Below are positions 42,134 through 50,319 of a stretch of 64,000 nt of DNA, piece after piece (the stretch's first letter is position 1; the number at the start of each line of letters is the position of its first letter). The notes beneath the pieces are model-generated. The model had not been told where the DNA came from and did not search any database. It saw nothing but the letters and a program-made list of their open reading frames with translations. This DNA is from Spirochaetota bacterium (GTDB taxonomy: Bacteria; Spirochaetota; Spirochaetia; Treponematales; Rectinemataceae). The position numbers were made by a program, and so were the translations under genes. Location of the stretch: assembly GCA_029265615.1 (NCBI GenBank), contig JAJUIB010000013.1, forward strand, positions 1-64,000, read 5' to 3'.

Positions 42134-42649
42134 CTAAATGCCGATGCCGACTGCGAATCCGACAAAGAGAATGCCGCCCAAGACCCCCGTCCCCGCCACG
42201 GCAGGTGTGAAAATATAATCGGCCTGCACCTTGAACTCCGAGGCAAGAACATCTTGGAACTTTCTCTTAAAGACGACGACATCGAATCCGATGCCGCTCG
42301 TCAGTGAACCGACCGCGACAGCCGGCGCCGTGGAAGCGCCGGTCACCGTTCCCAAAGAGACGTTGAGCCGAACGCGGTCAAGGAGGCCGTAGTTCAGGCG
42401 AAGAAAACGGTAATCGGGAACAACCGTATTGTCACCGTCCAGAAACACAAATCCCGCGCTCATGGCTTCAGATAGCTGCACATTGACGGCAAACCGCGAG
42501 GCAACCGCCACATTCCCCGTGGTTAGATTGAAGGCCGGAGCATACCCATTATCGAACGAGAGGACCGAAAACACATCAGCAGCCGCGGCCCTCTGGACCG
42601 CCAAGCCCGCCACTGCGCAGGCGAGAAGCAGTGCCCGAATTCGTCGCAT
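42134..42649 (-). CDS. Secreted beta-rich protein, paralogue 1 of 2
   Basis: A 171-residue protein with a signal peptide (about residues 1-23, ending RAAAA). The mature part is beta-rich with Gly/Val and alternating strands (LNYGLLDRVRLNVSLGTVTG, SEFKVQADYIFTP) and ends in a glycine-hydrophobic stretch (GGILFVGFAVGIGI). This suggests a small outer membrane barrel or periplasmic beta protein. The function is unknown. It lies 15 bases after the paralogous gene and is convergent with the rod-binding protein gene. The similarity to its neighbour is in layout and in the closing residues rather than in a strong alignment. Confidence 0.7.
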   Translation of the reverse strand: MRRIRALLLACAVAGLAVQRAAAADVFSVLSFDNGYAPAFNLTTGNVAVASRFAVNVQLSEAMSAGFVFLDGDNTVVPDYRFLRLNYGLLDRVRLNVSLGTVTGASTAPAVAVGSLTSGIGFDVVVFKRKFQDVLASEFKVQADYIFTPAVAGTGVLGGILFVGFAVGIGI

Positions 42650-42664
42650 AAAAATCTCGCGTCC

Positions 42665-43162
42665 CTAGATGCCGAAGAGCATGGCGGTGGTGAAAACGAC
42701 CGATCCGCCCGACATTGCGGTCGTATCGAAGAGGTAGTCGATCTTCAGGCGCAGACTGGTGCTTAGACCTGCAAGAGTTTTCACGGGAACAAGCGTCGTA
42801 TATATGCCGAGTCCAGCCGCCGTATTCGCCCCCGCCTGCCCCACGTATATAGAAGCTCCAAGATAAGGAAGGATCGTATACGACAACCGTAAAGCATTGT
42901 AGGCGGTGAGCGGCGCGGTCGTGCCGATCTGTGTCGAAGAGATTCCCACCGAGAAATTGTCGGCAACCGCGATGCCAAGGGCGAAGGAACGGCCCGATAC
43001 GAGTGCACCATCCGAGAGTCTATAGCCGATCGGAAGGCCGAGCTCGAGCGAAAGTAGTTTCGTCTCGACGGAGGGAGACGCTGCGGGAACTGCCGCCTGG
43101 GCAGCTACCCCCACCCAGGCCACAAGAGCGAACACCACGAGGCACACAAGTCGACGCTCCAT
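42665..43162 (-). CDS. Secreted beta-rich protein, paralogue 2 of 2
   Basis: A 165-residue protein with a signal peptide (about residues 1-22, ending AQA). The mature part has the same arrangement as the next gene: Ser/Ala-rich start, ALGIAVADNFSVGISSTQIG, a Tyr-rich middle (LRLSYTILPYLGASIYVG), LRLKIDYLFDTT and a hydrophobic end (VVFTTAMLFGI). It is probably a small outer-membrane-associated beta protein. The function is unknown. It is the first gene of the pair. A hairpin (GCGGGC/GCCCGC, 43274-43290) lies between it and the upstream helicase-like gene. Confidence 0.7.
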   Translation of the reverse strand: MERRLVCLVVFALVAWVGVAAQAAVPAASPSVETKLLSLELGLPIGYRLSDGALVSGRSFALGIAVADNFSVGISSTQIGTTAPLTAYNALRLSYTILPYLGASIYVGQAGANTAAGLGIYTTLVPVKTLAGLSTSLRLKIDYLFDTTAMSGGSVVFTTAMLFGI

Positions 43163-43305
43163 AAAACCTCCAAAGCTCGATATCTATGCAAATCATCATC
43201 TGATCCCACCAGCGCTACTGTAGCTTCCCCCTGCGCGTAGCGCAACAGCGCTCGGTGGCTACACGCCCCCGCGTGCGGGCTCTCCGCCCGCTGCGCCACA
43301 AACCC

Positions 43306-45255
43306 CTACTCCTGCTTCTTCCTGAAAAGCCCCACGAGCCGGTCGAGAAGCCCCGGGGATTCGCGCGGCGCCGGAGAGGGGGTCGCGGTGGAAGCCTTAT
43401 CCAGCGCTGGCGGCCTGTCTGAGGCGCGCTGCGCCTCCGGGCGAAGCGCGCCGTGGCGCTTTGTCTTCTGGGCATTACCGGCCACACGAGCGGTTCCGCC
43501 ATCAGGACGCACGTGTTGCGGTCCGGCGGCTTTTCCCTTCTTCCCACGGAATGATTCGCGGGAATTTTCAAGGCCACGGCCGTATTTCTCGCGATAGAGC
43601 TTCATGCGCTCCTCCATCGGAAGGTCATACGGATTACCCGTTCCACGTCCCGCGATCTCGGTGGGCCCCGATGCGACCGGCGCGTGTTTCCGTGGTCGCG
43701 GCGAGCCCGTTTTTCGACCGCGCTCGGCTGCATGCGAATCATGACGCCCCTTGGGGTGACCGGCCTTGGCCTTTTCCGGGGCTACGGCGCGGCGCTTCTC
43801 GCCGCCTAAGAAACCACCTTCCCCCGTTCGCGAAGGCGCCTCGCCCAAAGAGCCGCCCGTGAGATCCGCGATGCGCTTGCGGATGTCGGGGGCGTTGTCC
43901 CGTTCACCGCGGCTACGGCCATCCTGAGCGCGCCGGCCTTCACGCGCAGGACGTGGTGCGCCTTCCATCCCCGCCTGCCGCGATGCGCCGACAGGCACCA
44001 AGCGGCCGACCTTCGCCCCTCCTTCCGAGCGGCCGCGCGCATCGCGCTCAAAACGCGGCCGCTCGAACATGAGCCCCTCGCTCGCGTCCTCCGCGGCAAG
44101 GAGCTCCGGCCCGACCTGGCGCGCGCCAAGCTTCGCGTCGATGTAGTCCTCAATCGCAGGGAGGCCGTACACGTAACGGTCGCAGGCGAGATTTATCACC
44201 CGCGCGCCGGGCGCCCCGCGGTCGAGCATCTCAAGTCGGCGCACATAGAGTTCTGGCTCAAGCGGAATATCATAATTAACAACTATCGGAAACTCGCCTG
44301 GAGCGAGGCCCTCGGCCCCGTCGTCGGTAAGCACGAGTACGCCCCCCGCAACCTCCTTGACGCCGTCGAGAATCGCGAATTTTCGCTCGGGAGGGAGCGC
44401 ACCGAAAATATACTCGGCGAAAACGCCGTTTTCACGGAGTCGGAGGGCAGACTCCTCGGCGCTCGCCTTGAGGTTGCAAAACAGGCACACGCGCTGCGGA
44501 TTCTCCCGCGCGCGCAGACCAAGCACAAATCGAAGCTTTTCCTCAGCAGTAATGTACCAGGTCTCGCTTGCAACGCTCTGCGCCTTCACAAGAGTTTCAG
44601 CGATCTCCACCTCGACGGGGTTATCGGCGAAATCCCAGGCCAGGCTCTTGGCCTTCACGGTGAGCTTGGAGGCGGCGACGATGGCGCGACGCTCCCAGGG
44701 CGGTAGAAGCGCGGCCGCAAGTCGACGCAACGTCTCAGAAGGAAGGTCGGCGAGGCGTTCGGCGCCATCAAGCACAAGAAACCCGAAGTCACGGAGGCGA
44801 AGAAGGCCCTGAGCCTGGGCACCAAGGAGCGATTCAGGCATACCTGCGACAAAGGCGGCATTAGGCGCGCCCTCCAGGACGGGCGCGGCAGCGGGCCCCT
44901 CGACGGCGCCCTCACCTTCCCCCGGGGGGGTAACAACGCAGGTCTCCAGGCCGAGGCCGCCTGCGATCACCCGCGCCGCCGCGGCAAGCCCTTCCGCTGA
45001 GGCACGGTCGGGAAGCACACACAGGATGCGGCGCGGTGGCGCCGCATCGTCCTCCGTCTGCCCTGCGGCGAGCCATTGAAGTGCGGGGAGCAGGAGCACC
45101 GCTTCGCGCCCCTCGGCAAGCGCAAGTTTCGCGCACACATTTTCACCGTCGACGACGGCCACCTTGAGCATCTTTTCGTGAAAAAGCGCCCGACTCCGAA
45201 ACGCCTCCATGCCGGCAATCAGCCGGTTATCGACACCCAATTGTCTGAAATCCAT
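43306..45255 (-). CDS. Catalytically degenerate DEAD-box helicase-like protein
   Basis: A 649-residue protein with the two-domain layout of an RNA helicase but with its motifs lost. The P loop is AEGRE instead of AxTGxGKT, DEAD is LDGAE, SAT is AAS, and the VHRxGRxxR motif is VRRLEMLDRG. The C-terminal domain still shows RVCLFCNLKASAEESALRL and GVLVLTDDGAEGLAPGEFPI, aligning with motif IV-V regions. Residues from about 400 to the end are disordered and rich in Arg, Gly, Lys and Ala, typical of RNA-binding tails. It probably binds RNA without ATP-driven unwinding. It starts at 45255, just after a candidate structured RNA. The start codon has a weak site (GAGCGGTG). Confidence 0.78.
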   Translation of the reverse strand: MDFRQLGVDNRLIAGMEAFRSRALFHEKMLKVAVVDGENVCAKLALAEGREAVLLLPALQWLAAGQTEDDAAPPRRILCVLPDRASAEGLAAAARVIAGGLGLETCVVTPPGEGEGAVEGPAAAPVLEGAPNAAFVAGMPESLLGAQAQGLLRLRDFGFLVLDGAERLADLPSETLRRLAAALLPPWERRAIVAASKLTVKAKSLAWDFADNPVEVEIAETLVKAQSVASETWYITAEEKLRFVLGLRARENPQRVCLFCNLKASAEESALRLRENGVFAEYIFGALPPERKFAILDGVKEVAGGVLVLTDDGAEGLAPGEFPIVVNYDIPLEPELYVRRLEMLDRGAPGARVINLACDRYVYGLPAIEDYIDAKLGARQVGPELLAAEDASEGLMFERPRFERDARGRSEGGAKVGRLVPVGASRQAGMEGAPRPAREGRRAQDGRSRGERDNAPDIRKRIADLTGGSLGEAPSRTGEGGFLGGEKRRAVAPEKAKAGHPKGRHDSHAAERGRKTGSPRPRKHAPVASGPTEIAGRGTGNPYDLPMEERMKLYREKYGRGLENSRESFRGKKGKAAGPQHVRPDGGTARVAGNAQKTKRHGALRPEAQRASDRPPALDKASTATPSPAPRESPGLLDRLVGLFRKKQE

Positions 45256-45278
45256 GTCACCGCTCGTAGGGAACTAAG

Positions 45279-45510
45279 ATGAAGCCCGCACTAAGGCGGG
45301 CCGGACGCCGGGTTCCGCGACGACGGAGAGGTCTTTACGAGGACACAGTGTCCCGTCCACACCACACGGCGTCGATGGCGATTTACCGCCTCAAGGACGC
45401 GCAGGCGGCCCCTTCCATCAAGCGCGCAGAAGTCGGCCGCTACCCCTTAAAGGCGCGACATCCTCATTGCACCGTCGGCGCCGTGCATTCAAACCCGGTA
45501 AAACATGATT
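45279..45510 (-). ncRNA. Candidate 6S-like structured RNA upstream of the helicase-like gene
   Basis: The 300-base gene-free stretch 45256-45555 holds, on the minus strand, a TATAAT at 45510-45515, about 230 bases of structured sequence and a terminator-like hairpin. Transcript ends can pair: CCGGGTT near the 5' end (45492-45498) with AACCCGG near the 3' end (45308-45314), then CGACGG with CCGTCG and GAGG with CCTC inward, giving the rod shape of 6S RNA at about the right size (185-190 nt). The final hairpin GCCCGC/GCGGGC (45283-45301) is followed by TTCATCTT. The identity is uncertain; it may instead be a leader of the helicase-like gene. Confidence 0.4.
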
Positions 45511-45555
45511 ATACTATGCCGCGCAAGAACGATGGAAGCGCAACGCACAAGGCCG

Positions 45556-46197
45556 TCAGGGGCGGACACTCCGAACAAAGACCGCGCCTTCCGCGCCCGC
45601 GGGAGTGGTTTCCACGAAGCCGAGGCGTTTCAAGTAGCGGCGATGAACTGGCACGGTGCCCCGGGCATAGAATCGAGCTTCCACGCCACCTGCGATATCC
45701 TTGGCTGCGGTCTCGAAAAAAAACTCTGCGCTCTTGTAATCCCTGTAGGCGGGAACGGCGTAGTCGAGTAACAAATCGAACACCCCCTCGCCCCGCCTGC
45801 GATAGATGACGAGCGAGGTGGGCACCATGTCGCGAAGGATAAACACCGCCTCCGCTCCCGCAAGTTCAGCAGGCGCGAATTCCGGGGCGTGCGCCTCGAT
45901 GTCCTTGCGGTAGAAGGAGAGGAACGCGGTAAGATAGGCGGAATCGACCGATGCGAGACGGAAGAGCGAAAATGCCGATGTCTCGAGCCTGAGGCGCGAA
46001 AGATACCAGGCATCGATAAGCACGATGAAAAGATTCACGAGAAAAACCGGCAGGGATTTAATGCCAAGCCCGTACAACGCGAAAAGGACCGATCCGCCCA
46101 GATTGATGAGCCTGAGGCGCTTCACGTTTTTCATCATGAGCGAGGCGGCGATAACGAGGCTCGCGACCGTGCCGAAAATTTCGAGGGCGGGCATCAT
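45556..46197 (-). CDS. YgjV-family membrane protein with GNAT-like C-terminal domain
   Basis: A 213-residue protein. The first 80 residues hold about three membrane helices (IFGTVASLVIAASLMMKNVK, INLGGSVLFALYGLGIKSLP, VFLVNLFIVLIDAWYL), as in YgjV proteins. The rest (about 95-213) resembles an N-acetyltransferase: MVPTSLVIYRR, FDLLLDYAVPAYRDY and the closing VHRRYLKRLGFVE. The combination suggests a membrane-anchored acetyltransferase; the substrate is unknown. The start ATG 46197 follows AGGAGGAATG. It stands alone, divergent from the NDH-2 gene. Confidence 0.8.
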   Translation of the reverse strand: MMPALEIFGTVASLVIAASLMMKNVKRLRLINLGGSVLFALYGLGIKSLPVFLVNLFIVLIDAWYLSRLRLETSAFSLFRLASVDSAYLTAFLSFYRKDIEAHAPEFAPAELAGAEAVFILRDMVPTSLVIYRRRGEGVFDLLLDYAVPAYRDYKSAEFFFETAAKDIAGGVEARFYARGTVPVHRRYLKRLGFVETTPAGAEGAVFVRSVRP

Positions 46198-46405
46198 TCC
46201 TCCTTGGGGCGGCGCATGGCCGCGCCGAGACCCGTATTCTTAAGCGAATTTTCCCCAAGCCGGTCAAGGGGCAACCTAGACCCACCATGCATAGGGCAAC
46301 TACAATAGTGTAGAACGCTTTCTTGACTTTTGCTCATATATCGTACAGAATTGATTGTCTAAAATCTCAAGCAGCGCACGATTTCTTGGCGAAGGAGATA
46401 CCCAC

Positions 46406-48394
46406 ATGGGCGAAAAGAAACGCATCCTGATCTTAGGCGGCGGCTACGGCGGCGTCTGGGCGGGGAAAATTCTCGAAAAGCGCTTCCGCAAGCGCCCGGA
46501 TGTCGAGATCACCCTTGTTGACAAAAAACCCTATCACACCCTCATGACGGAGCTCCACGAGGTCGCGGGGTGGCGCACCGAGCCAGAGTCGGTGCAGGTG
46601 AGCTTCCGGAAGATCTTCGGCGGCAAGCGCATCGAAATCGCGACCGACACGATTATCAACGTCGATTTTGAAAAAAAGGTCGCCATCTCCTCAGTGCGCG
46701 AGTATCCCTTCGACTACATCGTCGTCGGCGCCGGCGCAGAGCCTGAGTACTTCGGCATCCCCGGCGTGGCGGAAAACTCCTTCTCCCTCTGGTCGTTCGA
46801 AGACGCGATGCGGATACGCCACCACCTCGAGGAAACCTTTGCGAAGGCGGCGGCCGAACCCGATGTCGAACGACGCAAGCGACTCCTTACCTTTGTCGTT
46901 GCCGGCGCAGGCTTCACCGGGATCGAGATGATCGGTGAGCTTCTCGAATATCGCGACACGATGTGCCGCAAACTCTTCATCGACCCCAAGGAAACGCGCG
47001 TCATCTGCATCGAAGCCCTTCCCTCGATCCTGCCTATTCTGGAGGAGCCGCTCCGCGTCAAAGCGGAGAGCTATCTCAAAAGGGCGGGATGTGAGATCAT
47101 GCTCAACAGCGCCATCGTCGGCGCAGAAAAGGGCCGAGTTCTTCTCAAAGACGGCACAGCGGTCGAAACTAATACCTTCATCTGGACCTGTGGCGTCAAA
47201 GGTTCGTCCTTCGCGGGTTCGCTCGCCCTCCCCATGGGCAAACGAAACCGCATCGAATGCGACGAGGAGATGAAGTCGCCGAAATACCCCTACGTCTACG
47301 TTGTGGGGGACAATGCGGGGCTCATCCGAGACGGCAAGCCCCTCGCGCAGATCGTCGAGACGGCGCACTTTACCGCCGAAACGGCGGCGAAAAACATCAT
47401 CGCCGACATCGAGGGCGGCGAGCGCCATAAGTTTTCGCCCAACTACCATGGCGTCATGGTCTGCATCGGAAGCCACGTTGGCGTTTCGAACGCAGGCAAC
47501 ATGCAGACGAAGGGGTGGTTCGCGCTCTTCATCAAGCACTTCATCAACGTCTACTACCTTTTCAACATCGCCGGCTTCAATCAGGTCTGGGAGTACGTCA
47601 AACACGAGTTCCTTGATATAAAGGAACGGCGGTCATTCCTCGGCGGCTTCGTCGAGCACAAGGTCCGCTCCTATTGGATCCTCCTCCTCCGCGTCTGGCT
47701 CGGACTCATGTGGTTCATGGAGGGCGTCAACAAGATCGGCGAAGGCTGGCTCAACTTCGCGAAGGGCTCGAGCTCGGGCTGGATGTTCAGCCCCGGCGTC
47801 GTGCAGGCAGGCATCAAAGTCGCCGAGGCGACAAGCGCCGCTTCAGCCTCAGGCGAATGGGCAGCGTCTGCGGCCGAAGCGGTCGCGGCAAGTAGCGCTG
47901 CTTCTGGCGGTGCCGCCCAAGCCGTCGCCGAAACCGTGACCGCCGCGACCGCGGCAGCAGGCCAGAGCGCGGAAGCGGCCACGCAGACCTTCGCCAAGGT
48001 CTGGGATCTCACGAGGCCCATCATCGATCCGAATTCGCCCTTCGCAAAATGGTTCCGCTCCATCTTTATGGACGGCATTTTCGCCTACCTGCCCTTCCAG
48101 GTCATGCAGGTCATGGTCGTCGTCATGGAGATGGGCATCGGCCTTGCCTTGATGGGCGGCTTCCTCACCTGGTGGGCGGCGGCCGCGAGCATCGCGATGG
48201 TCTTCCTCTTCACCTTCAATGGTATGTTCGCCTGGGACCAGGCTTGGTTCCTCTTCGCCGCGATCGTGATGCTCGGCGGGGCAGGACGCGCCTTCGGCCT
48301 CGACTACTGGGTCGTCCCCTTCTTCAAAAAACGCTGGAACGGCACGAAATTCGCCCGCAAGTGGCACTTTTACGCCGACGATCCAAGCAAATAA
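46406..48394 (+). CDS. Type II NADH dehydrogenase fused to a DoxX-like membrane domain
   Basis: A 662-residue fusion. Residues 1-400 are an NDH-2 flavoprotein: FAD motif ILILGGGYGGVWAGKIL, NADH motif FVVAGAGFTGIEMIGELLEY, and FAD closure VYVVGDNAGLIRDGKPLAQI. Residues 425-655 carry about four membrane helices of the DoxX kind (YWILLLRVWLGLMWFMEGVN, MQVMVVVMEMGIGLALMGGF, MFAWDQAWFLFAAIVMLGGA). An Ala/Glu-rich insertion of about 60 residues lies within the membrane domain at about 475-540. It would oxidise NADH and reduce quinone without pumping. ATG 46406 follows AAGGAG. It lies before a polyprenyl synthase, which may supply the quinone tail. Confidence 0.86.
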   Translation: MGEKKRILILGGGYGGVWAGKILEKRFRKRPDVEITLVDKKPYHTLMTELHEVAGWRTEPESVQVSFRKIFGGKRIEIATDTIINVDFEKKVAISSVREYPFDYIVVGAGAEPEYFGIPGVAENSFSLWSFEDAMRIRHHLEETFAKAAAEPDVERRKRLLTFVVAGAGFTGIEMIGELLEYRDTMCRKLFIDPKETRVICIEALPSILPILEEPLRVKAESYLKRAGCEIMLNSAIVGAEKGRVLLKDGTAVETNTFIWTCGVKGSSFAGSLALPMGKRNRIECDEEMKSPKYPYVYVVGDNAGLIRDGKPLAQIVETAHFTAETAAKNIIADIEGGERHKFSPNYHGVMVCIGSHVGVSNAGNMQTKGWFALFIKHFINVYYLFNIAGFNQVWEYVKHEFLDIKERRSFLGGFVEHKVRSYWILLLRVWLGLMWFMEGVNKIGEGWLNFAKGSSSGWMFSPGVVQAGIKVAEATSAASASGEWAASAAEAVAASSAASGGAAQAVAETVTAATAAAGQSAEAATQTFAKVWDLTRPIIDPNSPFAKWFRSIFMDGIFAYLPFQVMQVMVVVMEMGIGLALMGGFLTWWAAAASIAMVFLFTFNGMFAWDQAWFLFAAIVMLGGAGRAFGLDYWVVPFFKKRWNGTKFARKWHFYADDPSK

Positions 48395-48520
48395 ACCCGT
48401 CATTGGCGGTCCCCACGCAGGCGGGACCGCCAATGGCACTCCGGGGGCTCCGATACCCTTGCCTCCCCGGAATACACGACGAAATTCCTGTGATCGCACA
48501 CGACGAGGACACGCACGTTC

Positions 48521-49510
48521 ATGACGGATTTCTGGAACGATTCCCCAGGCCTTGCCGAAGCCTTAAGCTCCGTTGCCGCGATCATGCGGGAGAGCCTAAG
48601 GAGCACGGATTTTCCGATAGAGGATGCGGTCGCCTCGATCATCGAATCGAACGGCAAAATGCTCAGACCGGCACTCGTCCTCATCGGCGCACGCTTCGGC
48701 AGAGGCGGCATGGAGTCTCGCATCCTGCCGCTTGCAGCAGCGATCGAACTGCTCCATGTGTCCACGCTTGTCCACGACGACGTGCTCGACGAAGCGGAGT
48801 TGCGCCGCGGCATACCGACTCTTCACACGCGATTCGGTGCCAAAGAGGCGGTGCTCGCGGGCGACTGGCTCTTTGCGCGCGCCTTCCTCCTCGCCGCCGA
48901 AAGCGCAAGCCCCGCAAACGCAAAGGCTCTGGCGCGGCTCGTGAGCGCGATCTGCGCTGCCGAGATTAAGCAGGATATGGACAAGTGGAGCTACTCGGCA
49001 AGCCGCCGCGGTTATTTCCGCAAAATCGCCGGAAAGACCGCGGCACTCTTCTCGCTCGCCCTCCACGTAGGCGCCGCCGAGGCAAAGGCCCCCGCCCCGG
49101 TCGCCGAGCGCCTGCGGCGCGCTGGGTACAATCTCGGCATGGCCTTCCAGATTCTCGACGATATCCTCGACTTCGAATCGAGCGCGGGCGTGATGCGCAA
49201 ACCCGTCGGCCGCGACATCGCCGAGGGCCTGTGCACCCTGCCGCTCATCCATGCGCTCCGCGTAGACGAGCACGGCGTCCGCGCACTGCTTTCGGCCCTG
49301 TCGCGCGAGCGCGACGGCGCCGCGCAGATGGAGCCGGCCGTCGCGGCGGTTATTGCGCGCACCGTAAGCCTCGGCGGCGTCGACGCCGCGCGACGCGATG
49401 CCGCCCGTTTCACCGCACGCGCCGAGGCCGAGATCGCACGGCTCCCCGCCACGCCCGCGCGCGACGAACTCAGCAGGCTTTCCTCGCGCCTCCTTTCGCG
49501 GCTATACTGA
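48521..49510 (+). CDS. Polyprenyl diphosphate synthase
   Basis: A 329-residue all-helical prenyltransferase. The first aspartate-rich motif is LVHDDVLDEAELRRG, where the usual DDxxD is DDVLD. The second is FQILDDILDF. The KMLRPALVLIGA motif near residue 47 binds diphosphate. Small residues before the first Asp motif (ELLHVSTL) fit a long-chain product such as octaprenyl diphosphate, used for quinone or lipid carriers. It follows the NDH-2 fusion and precedes mntP by 9 bases. No strong binding site is visible; the promoter may lie in the 126-base gap after the NDH-2 gene. Confidence 0.87.
   Translation: MTDFWNDSPGLAEALSSVAAIMRESLRSTDFPIEDAVASIIESNGKMLRPALVLIGARFGRGGMESRILPLAAAIELLHVSTLVHDDVLDEAELRRGIPTLHTRFGAKEAVLAGDWLFARAFLLAAESASPANAKALARLVSAICAAEIKQDMDKWSYSASRRGYFRKIAGKTAALFSLALHVGAAEAKAPAPVAERLRRAGYNLGMAFQILDDILDFESSAGVMRKPVGRDIAEGLCTLPLIHALRVDEHGVRALLSALSRERDGAAQMEPAVAAVIARTVSLGGVDAARRDAARFTARAEAEIARLPATPARDELSRLSSRLLSRLY
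49503..49508 (+). promoter_or_regulatory. -10 element, leaderless promoter for mntP
   Basis: TATACT lies 10 bases before ATG 49519, inside the last codons of the preceding gene. No Shine-Dalgarno sequence, and no room for a Mn riboswitch. Confidence 0.5.
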
Positions 49511-49518
49511 GCCCCGCC

Positions 49519-50112
49519 ATGCTCACCTACTTCCTCGTCGCTCTTGGTCTTTCGATGGACGCTTTTGCCGTTTCCGTATCGAGTGGCATCTGCATCCCGC
49601 ACATGCAAACTCGCTACGCGCTTCGCGCGGCGTTCGCATTTGGACTCTTTCAGTTCCTCATGCCCATTTTCGGCTGGCTCGCCGGCGGCGCCTTTCGCGC
49701 CTATATCGAGGGCTTTGACCACTGGATCGCCTTCGCCCTCCTCGCCCTCGTCGGCGGCAAGATGCTCATCGAGTCGCGCGAGATTGCGGACGAGGCCTCC
49801 TGCGACGATGCCGCTTCAGGCGGCGATAGGAAAAAGCGGAGCATCCTTGATCTCGGCGGGCTTCTCATCCTCGCGGTCGCCACAAGCATCGATGCACTCG
49901 CGGTTGGACTTTCGTACAGCATGCTCGGCGCACCCATCCTCGGCCCAGCCGCCATCATCGGCCTTGTAACCTTCGCGCTCTGCCTCGCGGGCTGCGAATT
50001 CGGGCGGCGCATCGGCACGCGCTTCGAACGGTGGGCGGAAGCCGCAGGTGGCATCGTCCTTGTCGCCATCGGTCTTAAGATCCTGGTCGAGCACCTCATC
50101 AAGGCGGTCTAA
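49519..50112 (+). CDS. mntP: Manganese efflux pump MntP
   Basis: A 197-residue inner membrane exporter with six hydrophobic segments in two repeats. The two conserved acidic motifs are LGLSMDAFAVSVSSG (residues 9-23) and ATSIDALAVGLSYS (about 125-138), whose Asp residues bind Mn(II). The loop between the halves is polar and Cys/Asp-rich (SCDDAASGGD). ATG 49519 is chosen because family proteins start there and a TATACT lies 10 bases upstream. The open frame extends left to 48985, but that is a shadow of the prenyltransferase. It is followed by a gap of about 200 bases before copA. Confidence 0.93.
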   Translation: MLTYFLVALGLSMDAFAVSVSSGICIPHMQTRYALRAAFAFGLFQFLMPIFGWLAGGAFRAYIEGFDHWIAFALLALVGGKMLIESREIADEASCDDAASGGDRKKRSILDLGGLLILAVATSIDALAVGLSYSMLGAPILGPAAIIGLVTFALCLAGCEFGRRIGTRFERWAEAAGGIVLVAIGLKILVEHLIKAV

Positions 50113-50259
50113 GACCGCGACTCAAACTACACCGCCGCGAACGCTGCCTTAATATTCTCCACGAGGAGCTACACAGCCGCGAGCCCTGCGCGGAGTCACA
50201 CGAGCGTGCCCCAGCCCTCCGGAGATTCGCCCACATGGCGCACCCACACCGCGCATGAG

Positions 50260-50302
50260 GAGACATATTTCCGGGAATGCAGTATATTAAATAAGTAATA
50301 TA
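50260..50302 (+). promoter_or_regulatory. copA promoter overlapped by a dyad, candidate copper-responsive operator
   Basis: GAGACA (50260-50265), 17 bases, TATATT (50283-50288). The -10 is inside a perfect dyad: TATATTA 50283-50289, AATAAG, TAATATA 50296-50302. A repressor bound here would block the promoter. Nothing else is seen between 50113 and 50259. Confidence 0.5.
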
Positions 50303-50319
50303 TAAGACCGGGAGGAATA

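Noticed and set aside
45279-45809. Plus-strand frame of 176 codons opposite YgjV
   Set aside because: Basic, low-complexity product that overlaps the 6S-like candidate and mirrors YgjV codons.
49511-49518. Manganese (yybP-ykoY) riboswitch before mntP
   Set aside because: The prenyltransferase gene ends 9 bases before mntP, leaving no room for one.
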